64,000 bases of DNA from Gallionella sp. (GTDB lineage Bacteria > Pseudomonadota > Gammaproteobacteria > Burkholderiales > Gallionellaceae): assembly GCA_028714895.1 (NCBI GenBank), contig JAQTLM010000002.1, forward strand, positions 1 to 64,000. The letters run 5' to 3'. The position numbers were made by a program, and so were the translations under genes. Positions 55,204-63,862 of the stretch are shown piece by piece. The notes beneath the pieces are model-generated. The model worked only from the letters and a program-made list of their open reading frames with translations, ran no database searches and was not told the DNA's origin. The stretch's first letter is position 1, and each line of letters begins with the position of its first letter.

Positions 55204-57323
55204 GTACCAAGAATCTGCTGGTCGAGTTGCTCGTCGAAGAACTGCCGCCGAAGGCGCTGAAGAAGCTCGGCGAGAGTTTCGCCGCCGCGTTGGCTGCGAG
55301 CCTCAAGGCGCAAGGTTTGAGTTCCGCCGAAAGCGTGGTGGCTTCTTTTGCTTCGCCGCGCCGCCTTGCGGTGCGGGTGGGCGATGTTGCCGCCAAGGCC
55401 GACGACAAAGCGGTGTCGCAGAAACTGATGCCGGTTTCCGTCGGGCTGGATGCGAACGGCCAGGCGACGCCCGCGCTGTTGAAGAAACTCGCCGCGCTGG
55501 GTGTGGGAGCCGAGGTCGTGCCGCAGTTGCGCCGCGAAGGCGAGGGCAAGGCGGAGTCGCTAGTCTATGACAGCAGGCAAGCCGGTGCGACGCTGGCGGA
55601 AGGCTTGCAGCATGCATTGCAGGAAGCGCTGGCGAAATTGCCGATCCCCAAGATGATGACCTACCAGCTCGCCGACGGCTGGAGCAGCGTGCAGTTCGTG
55701 CGCCCCGCGCATGGGGTGGTCGCGCTGTACGGTGCGGAAATCGTGCCGGTTTCGGTGCTGGGTTTGCAAGCCGGGCGCAAGACGCAGGGCCACCGTTTCG
55801 AGGCGGCAAGCGCGACGCTGGAAATCCGCGATGCCGACAGCTACGAGGCACAGATGGAAAACGAGGGCGCGGTGATCCCGTCCTTCGAGAAACGCCGCGA
55901 TGAGATCGTGCGCCAGTTGGCGAAGGCGGCGGTGCAGGCGGGCGGCGGGGTAAGGCCGATTGTGGATGAGGCGTTGCTGGACGAAGTGACCGCGCTGGTC
56001 GAGCGTCCCAACGTGCTGATCGGGCAGTTCGAAGCGGAATTCCTCGAGGTGCCGCAGGAATGCCTGATCTTGACGATGAAGGCGAACCAGAAATATTTCC
56101 CGTTGCTGGACACCGACGGCAAGCTGACCAATAAATTTTTGATCGTTTCCAATATCCGCCCGGCGGATGCGAGCCTGGTGATCGGCGGCAACGAGCGCGT
56201 GGTGCGCCCGCGTCTCGCGGATGCAAAATTCTTCTTCGATCAGGATCGCAAGAAGACGCTGGAATCGCGCGTCGAGAAGCTCGGCAACGTGGTGTACCAC
56301 AACAAGCTGGGCACGCAGTTGCAGCGCACCGAGCGCGTCGCCACGCTGGCGGGCACGATCGCGCGGCTGCTGGATGCGGACAAGGCGGACGCGGAACTGG
56401 CGGCGCGGCTGGCCAAGGCCGACCTGCTCACCGACATGGTCGGCGAATTCCCCGAGCTGCAGGGCATCATGGGGCGCTACTACGCGCTGCACGACGGCGA
56501 GGACAAGGTCGTGGCGGATGCCATCGAGGCGCATTACCACCCGCGCTTCGCCGGGGATACGCTGCCGCAGGGCGCGATCGCGTGCGCCGTGGCGCTGGCC
56601 GACAAGCTGGAGACTGTGGTTGGTATCTACGGCATCGGCCAGGTACCCACCGGCGAAAAAGACCCGTTCGGCTTGCGCCGCCATGCGCTGGGCATATTGC
56701 GCATTTTGGTCGAGACGCCGCTCGATCTGCCGCTGCACGCGCTGATCAAGACCGCCGCCGGGAATTTTCCGGATGGCATGCTGAGCGCGACGGTGGCAAG
56801 CGACGTGGAAGGCTTCATGCTGGATCGCCTGCGCGGCTATCTGCGCGAGCGCGATTTCGAAGTGTCGCATATCGAGGCAGTGCTCCACATTTTGAATGGG
56901 CGCATGCACGAGGTCTTTCCGCGCCTGCAAGGGGTGCGCGCCTTCGCCGCGCTGGAAGTGGCGAAGGATCTGGCTGCGGCCAACAAGCGCGTGTTGAACA
57001 TCATGCGCAAGAACTGCGAGGAACTCGGCGCAGATTTAACCGGTGTGACCGTGAAATCAGCGTTGCTGAAAGAAGCCACCGAACGCGACCTGTACCAGGC
57101 GATGCAGGACATTGCGCCGTTTGCACAGGGCTATCTCGATCGCGGCGACTATGGGCAGAACCTGAAAGTGCTGGTCACGCTCAAGCCTTTCATCGACGAT
57201 TTCTTCGAGAAGGTCATGGTGATGTGCGAGGACAAGGAGCTGCGTTTGAACCGCGCGGCGCTATTGCAGCAGCTCGGCAAACTGATGAACCAGGTTGCCG
57301 ATATCTCCAGGCTGGCGGCATGA
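55200..57323 (+). CDS. glyS: Glycyl-tRNA synthetase beta subunit
   Basis: 707 residues (E. coli 689). N-terminal [23 protein letters not shown], middle [19 protein letters not shown] and HD-like [23 protein letters not shown], and the C-terminal anticodon-binding part. It supplies tRNA binding to GlyQ. It overlaps the next small frame by 4 nt. Confidence 0.98.
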
Positions 57324-57472
57324 TGGAAACTTCCATTAATTCGTTTTTCGGGCGCATCGCTGTGTTGCGCGGTGCTCGCTCCTTCGCCTACCAGAACGGT
57401 ATGTCTCTGTCGCTGTGCTCCGTGCGCCTTGCGCTGCATCCCGAAATTCCGAATTACTGGAAGCTTCCATGA
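57320..57472 (+). CDS. Possible 50-residue protein between glyS and gmhB
   Basis: Frame [20 protein letters not shown]... to ...NYWKLP, filling the 145-nt gap exactly. Its start overlaps the glyS stop (ATGA) and its stop overlaps the gmhB start (ATGA). There is no Shine-Dalgarno of its own and no recognised family. It may only be a coupling frame that carries ribosomes to gmhB, or a chance frame. Confidence 0.35.
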   Translation: MMETSINSFFGRIAVLRGARSFAYQNGMSLSLCSVRLALHPEIPNYWKLP

Positions 57473-58002
57473 ACCTGATCATTCTCGACCGCGACGGCGT
57501 AATCAATTACGACTCCGACCAGTTCATCAAAAAACCGGAGGAATGGAAGCCGATCCCCGGCAGCCTGGAAGCGATCGCGCGCCTGAACCAGGCCGGCTAC
57601 CGCGTGGCGGTGGCGACCAACCAGTCCGGAATCGGGCGCGGGCTGCTCGACATGGCGATGCTGAATGCGATCCACGGCAAGATGCACAAGGCCTGCGCGC
57701 TGGTCGGTGCGCGCATCGACGCGGTGTTTTTCTGCCCGCATACCAACGACAACGATTGCGATTGCCGCAAGCCCAAGAGCGGGATGCTGGAGGAGATCGC
57801 GGCGCGTTACGGCCTCGGCAACCTCGACGATGTGCCGGTGGTGGGCGATTCGCTGCGCGACTTGCAGCCTGCCGCCGCGCTGGGCGCGCAGCCTTATCTG
57901 GTGCTGACCGGCAAGGGAATGAAAACTCAGGCGGCAGGCGGCCTGCCGGAAGGCACGCTGATCTATCCGGATCTGGCGGCAGTGGTTGCGGAACTGGTGT
58001 AG
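57469..58002 (+). CDS. gmhB: D-glycero-beta-D-manno-heptose 1,7-bisphosphate 7-phosphatase
   Basis: 177 residues from ATG 57469 (E. coli 191). HAD phosphatase: nucleophile in LDRDGVINYD, NQSGIGRG, the zinc loop CPHTNDNDCDCRKPKSGM, and GDSLRDLQPAAALG. It makes ADP-heptose precursors for the LPS inner core. glyS-gmhB-plsC is a common betaproteobacterial order. Confidence 0.94.
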   Translation: MNLIILDRDGVINYDSDQFIKKPEEWKPIPGSLEAIARLNQAGYRVAVATNQSGIGRGLLDMAMLNAIHGKMHKACALVGARIDAVFFCPHTNDNDCDCRKPKSGMLEEIAARYGLGNLDDVPVVGDSLRDLQPAAALGAQPYLVLTGKGMKTQAAGGLPEGTLIYPDLAAVVAELV

Positions 58003-58039
58003 GGGAGATTGATGAATTGCCACTGCCATTTAAGCTGAC

Positions 58040-58747
58040 ATGCAAGCACTACGCTCGCTGATTTTCCTGCTGCTGCAAATCATTATCACGCCGGTTTTTG
58101 CGATGCTGGCTCTGATGTCTTTCCCGCTTAGCCCGCTCACGCGCTACCGCATCATTTCGCAATGGGCGAAGCTGATGCTGCCGTTGTTGCATCTGGTGTG
58201 CGGCATTCGCCATGAAGTGCGCGGCATCGAGAATTTGCCGAAGCAGCCATGCATCGTCATGTGCAAGCACCAATCGGCATGGGAGACGCTGGCGCTGCAA
58301 AAAATCTTCCCGCCGCAAGTGTGGGTGCTGAAACGCGAATTGTTGTGGATTCCGTTTTTCGGCTGGGCGCTGGCGCTGACCAGCCCCATCGCCATCAAGC
58401 GCAGCGACGGCAAGGGTGCGATGAGGCAGTTGCTGAAGCAGGGCAAGGACAGGCTCGCGCAAGGGTTCTGCGTGGTGGTTTTTCCGGAAGGCACACGCAT
58501 CCCGTTCGGCCAGCGCGGCAAATACAAGATCGGCGGCGCGATGCTGGCGGCGAGCAGCGGCGTGCCGGTCGTGCCGGTGGCACACAACGCCGGGCGGCTG
58601 TGGGGGCGTAATGCGTTCAGCAAGCATCCCGGGCTGATTACCATGAGCATCGGTGCGCCGATCGAGACCAAAGGCCTCAAGGCGGAAGAAATCAATGCGC
58701 GCATTGAAGCGTGGATTGAGAATGAAATTCAGCAGCTTCCGCATTGA
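58040..58747 (+). CDS. plsC: 1-acylglycerol-3-phosphate O-acyltransferase family protein
   Basis: 235 residues. An N-terminal membrane helix, the acyltransferase box KHQSAWETLAL and FPEGTRIPFGQRGKYKIGGAML. It acylates lysophosphatidate to phosphatidate at the membrane. The first box reads H-x4-E instead of H-x4-D, as I recall for many members close to gmhB. The stop shares one base with the next ATG. Confidence 0.9.
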   Translation: MQALRSLIFLLLQIIITPVFAMLALMSFPLSPLTRYRIISQWAKLMLPLLHLVCGIRHEVRGIENLPKQPCIVMCKHQSAWETLALQKIFPPQVWVLKRELLWIPFFGWALALTSPIAIKRSDGKGAMRQLLKQGKDRLAQGFCVVVFPEGTRIPFGQRGKYKIGGAMLAASSGVPVVPVAHNAGRLWGRNAFSKHPGLITMSIGAPIETKGLKAEEINARIEAWIENEIQQLPH

Positions 58748-59538
58748 TGCTGAAACGCCTGCGCAATCTGGTTTCCCCGCCCAGCGTACTCGCAAGAGGC
58801 GCGTCCGGGGTGTCCCCGTTGCTTCGCAACGACCCTCCCGCCGTTGAGCAACGCGCCGCGCTCCTCGCCGGAAAAAATATTGCCTACACCCTGAAGCGCA
58901 GCAGCAGGCGCAAGAGCATCGGCCTGCGCATCGATGACCGCGGCCTTACCGTGAGCGTGCCATTGCGCGCTTCGGAAAAGTGGCTGTACAACGTATTGCA
59001 GGACAAGGCGCATTGGGTGGTGGAAAAACTGGATGGCTGGCAGATGTGCAAGCCGATGGAAACACACTGGGCGGATGGTGAGATGATCCATTATCTGGGC
59101 GAGGCGTTGACCCTGCGCGTAGTGCCGGGCCTGTTTGCCGCGACTCCGGTACGGCGTTGCGGCGAGCTGTCGGTGTTCATTGCCAATGACGACGACGCGG
59201 CGCAAATCGAGCGCGCCGTGGTGCACTGGTATCAACTTGAGGCAGAACGGCTATTCGCAGAGCGTGTGGCGCACTACGCCGCGCTGCTGGATGTTGCGCC
59301 GCGTGTGGTCAGGCTTTCCTCGGCTAAAACGCAGTGGGGTTGCTGTACGGCGCGCGGCACGGTGCGCCTGAACAAACAGCTCGTCAAATTGCCGCTGCGC
59401 CTGGTGGATTACGTGGTGGTGCATGAACTCGCGCATCTGCGCGAAATGAACCATTCGGCGGCGTTCTGGGAAGTGGTGGGGAGCGTTTGCCCGGATTACG
59501 CGAGGCTGCGCCGCGAGCTCAAGGCTGTTGCATTGTAG
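58747..59538 (+). CDS. YgjP/SprT-like zinc metallopeptidase-domain protein (DUF45)
   Basis: 263 residues from ATG 58747. The DUF45 pattern RRKSIGLRIDDRGLTVSVPLRAS, the TQWGCCTARGTVRLN block and the zinc motif VVHELAHLREMNHSAAFW. In the N-terminus, VLARGASGVSPLLRNDPPAVE (58780-58850) looks like repeat-derived sequence. Role unknown; the neighbour plsC gives no clear hint. Confidence 0.88.
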   Translation: MLKRLRNLVSPPSVLARGASGVSPLLRNDPPAVEQRAALLAGKNIAYTLKRSSRRKSIGLRIDDRGLTVSVPLRASEKWLYNVLQDKAHWVVEKLDGWQMCKPMETHWADGEMIHYLGEALTLRVVPGLFAATPVRRCGELSVFIANDDDAAQIERAVVHWYQLEAERLFAERVAHYAALLDVAPRVVRLSSAKTQWGCCTARGTVRLNKQLVKLPLRLVDYVVVHELAHLREMNHSAAFWEVVGSVCPDYARLRRELKAVAL

Positions 59539-59657
59539 GGGCGGGTCTGATGGTGCTACTAGCCAATCCACTAGGCCACCAAAGAACGGTGTCCAAGTGG
59601 CTGGTTATCAGACCCGCCCTGATTATTAAGGAGGGCAGGTCTGAGACCTGCCCCTAC
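59535..59657. repeat. Inverted repeat split by a 60-bp element
   Basis: Arms GGGGCGGGTCTGAGACCCGCCC (left, interrupted) and GGGCAGGTCTGAGACCTGCCC (right), as in 44369-44441. Deleting 59548-59607 restores a perfect left palindrome. Confidence 0.92.
59548..59607 (-). repeat. 60-bp palindromic element, copy F
   Basis: Complete 60-bp unit in minus orientation, inserted between GGTCTGA and GACC of the host palindrome with no duplicated target bases beyond a possible single A. Confidence 0.93.
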
Positions 59658-59965
59658 GGCAGGCTGATTTTTCCACCTTGCTCCGCAAACAATTCTGCGA
59701 GTTTGCCGAACAGTTCGCTGTCGTCGCGCCGGCTGCGCCACGCCCCGTCCAGCCAGGTGTAATGAAAACCGCCGGACTTGGCGGCAACCCAGATTTCCTG
59801 GTTTACGTCGTGGCGGTTGATGATGATCTTCTGGCCGTTGTCGAACTCGATTTCAAGCACGTTGCCGCTGCGGTTGCATTCGACATCGCCGCCGCAGTTA
59901 TCTACGGCCGTTTCGATACGCGCCAGTGCGGCATCGGCCAGTCGGTTGAATTCGCTTTCGTTCAT
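59654..59965 (-). CDS. cyaY: Frataxin-like iron donor CyaY
   Basis: 103 residues (E. coli 106). Acidic first helix (ESEFNRLADAALARIETAVD) and the beta-sheet block GNVLEIEFDNGQKIIINRHDVNQEIWVAAKSGGFHY. It regulates iron delivery to the Fe-S assembly machinery. Good Shine-Dalgarno (TAGGAGG). Divergent from lptM. Its stop lies next to the repeat at 59535. Confidence 0.96.
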   Translation of the reverse strand: MNESEFNRLADAALARIETAVDNCGGDVECNRSGNVLEIEFDNGQKIIINRHDVNQEIWVAAKSGGFHYTWLDGAWRSRRDDSELFGKLAELFAEQGGKISLP

Positions 59966-59989
59966 TTAGAGCCTCCTAGCCTTTATAAT
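59961..59989 (+). promoter_or_regulatory. Candidate promoter of lptM-lysA
   Basis: TTCATT (59961-59966), a 17-bp spacer, TATAAT (59984-59989), 44 nt before the lptM ATG. Confidence 0.5.
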
Positions 59990-60033
59990 CTGGTGCATTG
60001 ATTTTGGATAGTTAATTTTCGGGGAATGTAATC

Positions 60034-60156
60034 ATGCGACATGGCATTACTTTAGGCATTATCATGGTTTTGGCTGCGCTGCTGCAAGGCTGCGGGCACA
60101 AAGGCCCGCTTACGCTTCCCGCGCCCGCCGCTTCACCCTCACAACAAAGCAAATAA
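60034..60156 (+). CDS. lptM: Small LptM/YifL-type lipoprotein
   Basis: 40 residues, found between cyaY and lysA. Lipoprotein signal with lipobox LLQGC, followed by the conserved GHKGPLTLP, then a short Ala/Pro/Ser tail. This matches YifL/LptM, which stabilises the LptD-LptE outer-membrane complex. It lies 2 nt before lysA, so the two are co-transcribed, as the yifL and lysine genes are in other Proteobacteria. Confidence 0.9.
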   Translation: MRHGITLGIIMVLAALLQGCGHKGPLTLPAPAASPSQQSK

Positions 60157-60158
60157 CC

Positions 60159-61406
60159 ATGAGCGATTACTTCCATTATCAAGACAACCAGCTCCATGCC
60201 GAGCAGACGCCGCTGGCGGACATCGCCGCGCAGTTTGGCACACCCTGCTACGTGTATTCGCGCGCCGCGTTGACGGACGGTTATCGTCAATTCAGCAACG
60301 CATTGCAGGGGCGCGAACATCTGATCTGCTATGCAGTGAAAGCCAATTCCAATCTGGCGATCCTGAACGTGTTTGCGCGCCTCGGCGCGGGCTTCGATAT
60401 CGTGTCAGGCGGTGAATTGCAGCGTGTGCTGGCGGCAGGCGGCGATGCGCGCAAGGTGGTGTTCTCCGGCGTGGGTAAGACCGTGGCGGAAATGCGCCTG
60501 GCGCTGGATGCGGGCATCCTGTGTTTCAATGTCGAGTCGGCTGCCGAACTGGAGCGCCTCAACGAAGTGGCCGGGAACATGGGCAAGGTCGCGCCGGTCA
60601 GCCTGCGCGTGAACCCCGATGTCGATGCGAAGACCCACCCGTATATCTCAACCGGGTTGAAGCAGAGCAAATTCGGCGTGGCCTATGGCGAAGCTATCGC
60701 GCTGTACCGCAGGGCGCGCGATCTGCCGTATCTGCACATCACTGGAGTGGATTGCCACATCGGTTCGCAACTCACCGAGACCGCCCCGTTTATCGCCGCA
60801 GCGGAAAAAATTCTGGCATTGGTGGATGCGCTGGCCGTTGAAGGCATTCGCCTGGAGCATATCGACCTCGGCGGCGGTCTGGGCATTCGCTACCACGATG
60901 AAACGCCGCCGGCGATTGCCGATTATGTGGCTGCGTTGCTGGGTGCGCTGCGCGGGCGCAGCGAAAAACTGATCCTTGAACCGGGACGCGTATTGGTCGG
61001 CAATGCCGGCATGTTGCTGACGCGTGTGGAATATCTCAAGCATGGCGAGGAGAAGAATTTTGCTATCGTCGATGCCGCAATGAACGATTTGATGCGCCCG
61101 GCCTTGTATGAAGCGTTCCACGAAATTTTGCCGGTGCAGCGGGAAAATGTTGCGGCGCAAAGCTACGAAATAGTCGGTCCGATCTGTGAGACGGGCGACT
61201 TTATCGGCCATGCGCGCGGCTTGGCAATCGCACCACAATCCTTGCTGGCTGTGCTTTCTGCCGGCGCTTACGGGATGAGCATGAGTTCCAATTACAACAC
61301 CCGCCCGCGTGTTGCCGAGGTGATGGTGGATGGCGGGACAGTGCATCTGGTGCGTGAGCGAGAAACGGTATCGCAATTGTATGCCGGAGAAAAAATGATT
61401 TTGTGA
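60159..61406 (+). CDS. lysA: Diaminopimelate decarboxylase
   Basis: 415 residues (E. coli 420). PLP lysine K61 in CYAVKANSN; GGELQRVLAAGG, HIGSQLTE and the C-terminal CETGDFIGHAR with the substrate cysteine. It makes lysine from meso-diaminopimelate, the last step of the pathway. After it, 61407-61565 holds no gene apart from the promoter below. Confidence 0.97.
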   Translation: MSDYFHYQDNQLHAEQTPLADIAAQFGTPCYVYSRAALTDGYRQFSNALQGREHLICYAVKANSNLAILNVFARLGAGFDIVSGGELQRVLAAGGDARKVVFSGVGKTVAEMRLALDAGILCFNVESAAELERLNEVAGNMGKVAPVSLRVNPDVDAKTHPYISTGLKQSKFGVAYGEAIALYRRARDLPYLHITGVDCHIGSQLTETAPFIAAAEKILALVDALAVEGIRLEHIDLGGGLGIRYHDETPPAIADYVAALLGALRGRSEKLILEPGRVLVGNAGMLLTRVEYLKHGEEKNFAIVDAAMNDLMRPALYEAFHEILPVQRENVAAQSYEIVGPICETGDFIGHARGLAIAPQSLLAVLSAGAYGMSMSSNYNTRPRVAEVMVDGGTVHLVRERETVSQLYAGEKMIL

Positions 61407-61443
61407 GTGTTGTAATTTCCGCGAAAAAAATTTACGAAATTTG

Positions 61444-61472
61444 TTGCACGTTTTTTTAAACGTGGATACAGT
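61444..61472 (+). promoter_or_regulatory. Candidate promoter of the H1-like gene
   Basis: TTGCAC (61444-61449), a 17-bp spacer containing the hairpin CACGTTT/AAACGTG, TACAGT (61467-61472). Confidence 0.4.
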
Positions 61473-61565
61473 GCCAATGCCGCAAGCGTCTTTCGCTGAA
61501 ACACAGGGCGTTTGGGTGTGCAGTGAGTCGTAGTGAATGTTCTAAAATTTTTATGGAGAATGAAA

Positions 61566-62057
61566 ATGGCAACATCCGATACAAAAGCAAAAACACCCGC
61601 AGCGAAAAAACCGGTAGCGAAAAAAGTGGTAGCCAAAAAACCGGTAGCCAAGAAAGTCGCCGCCAAGCCAGCCGCAAAGAAAGCGGTAGCCAAGAAGCCG
61701 GCAGCGAAAAAAGTGGTAGCCAAAAAACCGGTAGCCAAGAAAGTCGCCGCCAAGCCAGCCGCAAAGAAAGCGGTAGCCAAGAAGCCGGCAGCGAAAAAAG
61801 TGGTAGCCAAAAAACCGGTAGCCAAGAAAGTCGCCGCCAAGCCAGCCGCAAAGAAAGCGGTAGCCAAGAAGCCGGCAGCGAAAAAGGTAGCGGTTAAAAA
61901 ACTGGTAGCCAAGAAACCGGCAGCCAAAAAACCGGTAGCCAAGAAAGTCGCCGCCAAGCCAGCCGCAAAGAAAGCGGTAGCCAAGAAGCCGGTAGCGAAA
62001 AAAGCAGTGGCTAAAAAGCCGGCAGCAAAATCAGCCGGCGGAATCCTGAAAGCATAA
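61566..62057 (+). CDS. Histone H1-like Lys/Ala/Pro-rich nucleoid protein
   Basis: 163 residues from ATG 61566 (Shine-Dalgarno GGAG). Almost wholly made of AAKK/VAKKP-type units (start [20 protein letters not shown]), with a tail [10 protein letters not shown]. Very basic, unfolded, likely to bind DNA like eukaryotic H1 tails; such proteins are common in Betaproteobacteria. The DNA consists of near-perfect 87-bp tandem repeats, so the length probably varies between strains. Confidence 0.88.
   Translation: MATSDTKAKTPAAKKPVAKKVVAKKPVAKKVAAKPAAKKAVAKKPAAKKVVAKKPVAKKVAAKPAAKKAVAKKPAAKKVVAKKPVAKKVAAKPAAKKAVAKKPAAKKVAVKKLVAKKPAAKKPVAKKVAAKPAAKKAVAKKPVAKKAVAKKPAAKSAGGILKA
61626..61886 (+). repeat. 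Three tandem 87-bp repeats in the H1-like gene
   Basis: Units begin at 61626, 61713 and 61800 (GTGGTAGCC each; the third starts to diverge near its end). 29 codons per unit, so gain or loss keeps the frame. Confidence 0.88.
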
Positions 62058-62071
62058 TTTCGCCTCGCAGG

Positions 62072-62099
62072 GGGCGGTTTGGCTTTCCCGCCCTTTTTT
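62072..62099 (+). terminator. Terminator after the H1-like gene
   Basis: Stem GGGCGG/CCGCCC with a 10-nt loop and TTTTTT, between convergent H1-like gene and mgtE. Confidence 0.82.
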
Positions 62100-62159
62100 A
62101 TTTCTCAGGCGAAGCTTCAGCAACAACCTGCGTTTCACGCGGGATGTGTTTGCTCCTCC

Positions 62160-63614
62160 TTAAATCAGGAAGATTGTCGCCAATCCCAGAAAGATGAAGA
62201 ACCCGCCACTGTCGGTAATGGCGGTGATCATTACGCTGGAGCCGATGGCCGGGTCGCGTCCCAGTTTCTGCATGGCGAGCGGGATGGCCATCCCAACGGT
62301 TGCACCCACCAGCAAGTTGAGCAGCATCGCACTGGTCATCACGATGCCGAGCGCTATGCTGTGGTAGAGGAAGTAAGCGAACAATCCGGCAATACCACCC
62401 CACAACAGACCATTAAATCCGCCAATCGCCAATTCCTTGAGCATCAGCCTGCGCGCATTACCCTGGGTGATTTGCCCCAGGGCCAACGAGCGGGTGATGA
62501 TGGTGGTGGTTTGGTTCGCCGAGTTACCGGCAATGCCGGCAACAATCGGCATGAGTGTGGCCAGCGCGACAAATTTTTCTATCGTGCCTTCAAAGTTGCC
62601 GATCACCCGTGAGGCGAAGAATGCGGTGCAAAGATTCAGTGCCAGCCATGCCCAGCGGTTTTTTGCGCTCTTCCATACCGAGGCAAAAATATCCTCCTCT
62701 TCGCGCAACCCGGCCAGATTCAATACGTCACTTTCTGATTCGGTGCGGATAAAGTCCAGCACCACGTTCACCGTCACCCGCCCGACCAGTTTGCCATCCT
62801 CATCTATCACCGGCGCAGAAACCAGGTCGTAGCGTTCAAAAGCCTGGGCGGCCTGCTCCGCTTTCTCTTCCGGGTGCAGTTGTATGGTGTCGGTCAGCAT
62901 TAAGTCGCCGACAATTATTTCCGGTTCGTTGACCACGATGAGATTGATCGGCAGAACGCCTTTGAAATGGTCGTCACGGTCTACCACGAATACCTGATCG
63001 GTGTGATCGGGCAGCTCGTCGAAGCGGCGCAAATAGCGCGATACCACTTCCAGCGTGACGTCCTCGCGGACATGGATCATGCTGAAATCCATCAGCGCAC
63101 CGACCGAATCTTCCGAGTACGACATCGCTGCGCGCAATTGCTCGCGCTCTTCGACGGACAGCGACTTGAACACATCGCGCATCACGTTGTGAGGCAGGTC
63201 TGGGGCAAGGTCGGCGATCTCGTCAGTGTCGAGTTGTTCGGCGGCGGCGCGCAACTCTTCGCGGTTCATGGTCGCAATCAGCGACTCGCGCACCGCATCG
63301 GAAACCTCAATCAGGATGTCGCCGTCGCGCTCCGACTTGACCAGATCCCACACCAGCAAACGCTGTTCGATGGGCAGGGCTTCAAGGATATAGGCAATGT
63401 CCGCCGGGTGCAGGCTATCCAGCTTGTGGTGCAATTCGGTGAGATGTTGCTTGTGCAGCAGGGTATCGACCAACACGTGGCGATCTTCGCGCGGTATCTC
63501 TTGCCGGTGAACAACCTCTTCCACCAGTGCGTGCTTGTGCAGCAGCGATTCCACCTCCTTGAGGTGATTCTGCACATTCTCGGTGTAGTGATTTTCCCGG
63601 TTGCTGTCGGTCAT
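62160..63614 (-). CDS. mgtE: Magnesium transporter MgtE
   Basis: 484 residues from ATG 63612-63614. N-domain (HPADIAYILEALPIEQRLLVWDLV), two CBS domains (VTLEVVSRYLRRF..., IQLHPEEKAEQAAQAFERYDLVSAPVIDEDGKLVGRVT), then five membrane helices with the Mg2+ pore signature VALATLMPIVAGIAGNSANQT. The cytosolic part closes the channel when Mg2+ is high. It complements corC in the magnesium economy. A longer frame to 63674 lacks conservation. Confidence 0.96.
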   Translation of the reverse strand: MTDSNRENHYTENVQNHLKEVESLLHKHALVEEVVHRQEIPREDRHVLVDTLLHKQHLTELHHKLDSLHPADIAYILEALPIEQRLLVWDLVKSERDGDILIEVSDAVRESLIATMNREELRAAAEQLDTDEIADLAPDLPHNVMRDVFKSLSVEEREQLRAAMSYSEDSVGALMDFSMIHVREDVTLEVVSRYLRRFDELPDHTDQVFVVDRDDHFKGVLPINLIVVNEPEIIVGDLMLTDTIQLHPEEKAEQAAQAFERYDLVSAPVIDEDGKLVGRVTVNVVLDFIRTESESDVLNLAGLREEEDIFASVWKSAKNRWAWLALNLCTAFFASRVIGNFEGTIEKFVALATLMPIVAGIAGNSANQTTTIITRSLALGQITQGNARRLMLKELAIGGFNGLLWGGIAGLFAYFLYHSIALGIVMTSAMLLNLLVGATVGMAIPLAMQKLGRDPAIGSSVMITAITDSGGFFIFLGLATIFLI

Positions 63615-63674
63615 GACGCACGTCTCATAAATCGCGCGCCATTGTAATGAAATTGGCGTCCGGCCGTGCAGCAA

Positions 63675-63862
63675 ATTTATACCGTAAATTCGGCAGGGCA
63701 GGATGAGCGAAGGAACGAATGCAAGATTTCTCCCTGCGGTCGGAATGGCAAGGCCTTGTCATCCAGAGCATTGCACCATCACGAATCTTGTTATCCCGAG
63801 CGCGGCGAGGGATATTGAGGTCGTTTCAAACCACAGTTAGCCAGACGAGCTATCTGATGGGG
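63675..63862. other. Gap with degenerate small repeats
   Basis: No gene. AAGATTTCTCCCTGCGGTCGGAATG (as AAGATTTCTCCC.. 63722-63747) and TATCCCGAGCGCGGCGAGGGA near 63793-63814 form an imperfect inverted pair of a type common in environmental genomes. Confidence 0.5.

Noticed and set aside
58280..58320. H-x4-E in place of H-x4-D in the acyltransferase motif as a broken active site
   Set aside because: As I recall, this variant is common in the gmhB-linked branch of the family, so it is not a sign of decay.
63829..63862. Possible decayed copy of the 60-bp element (AGCCAGACGAGCTATCTGATGG)
   Set aside because: Only the TAGC/CTGATGG pieces match and the stem cannot be aligned; too weak to count.
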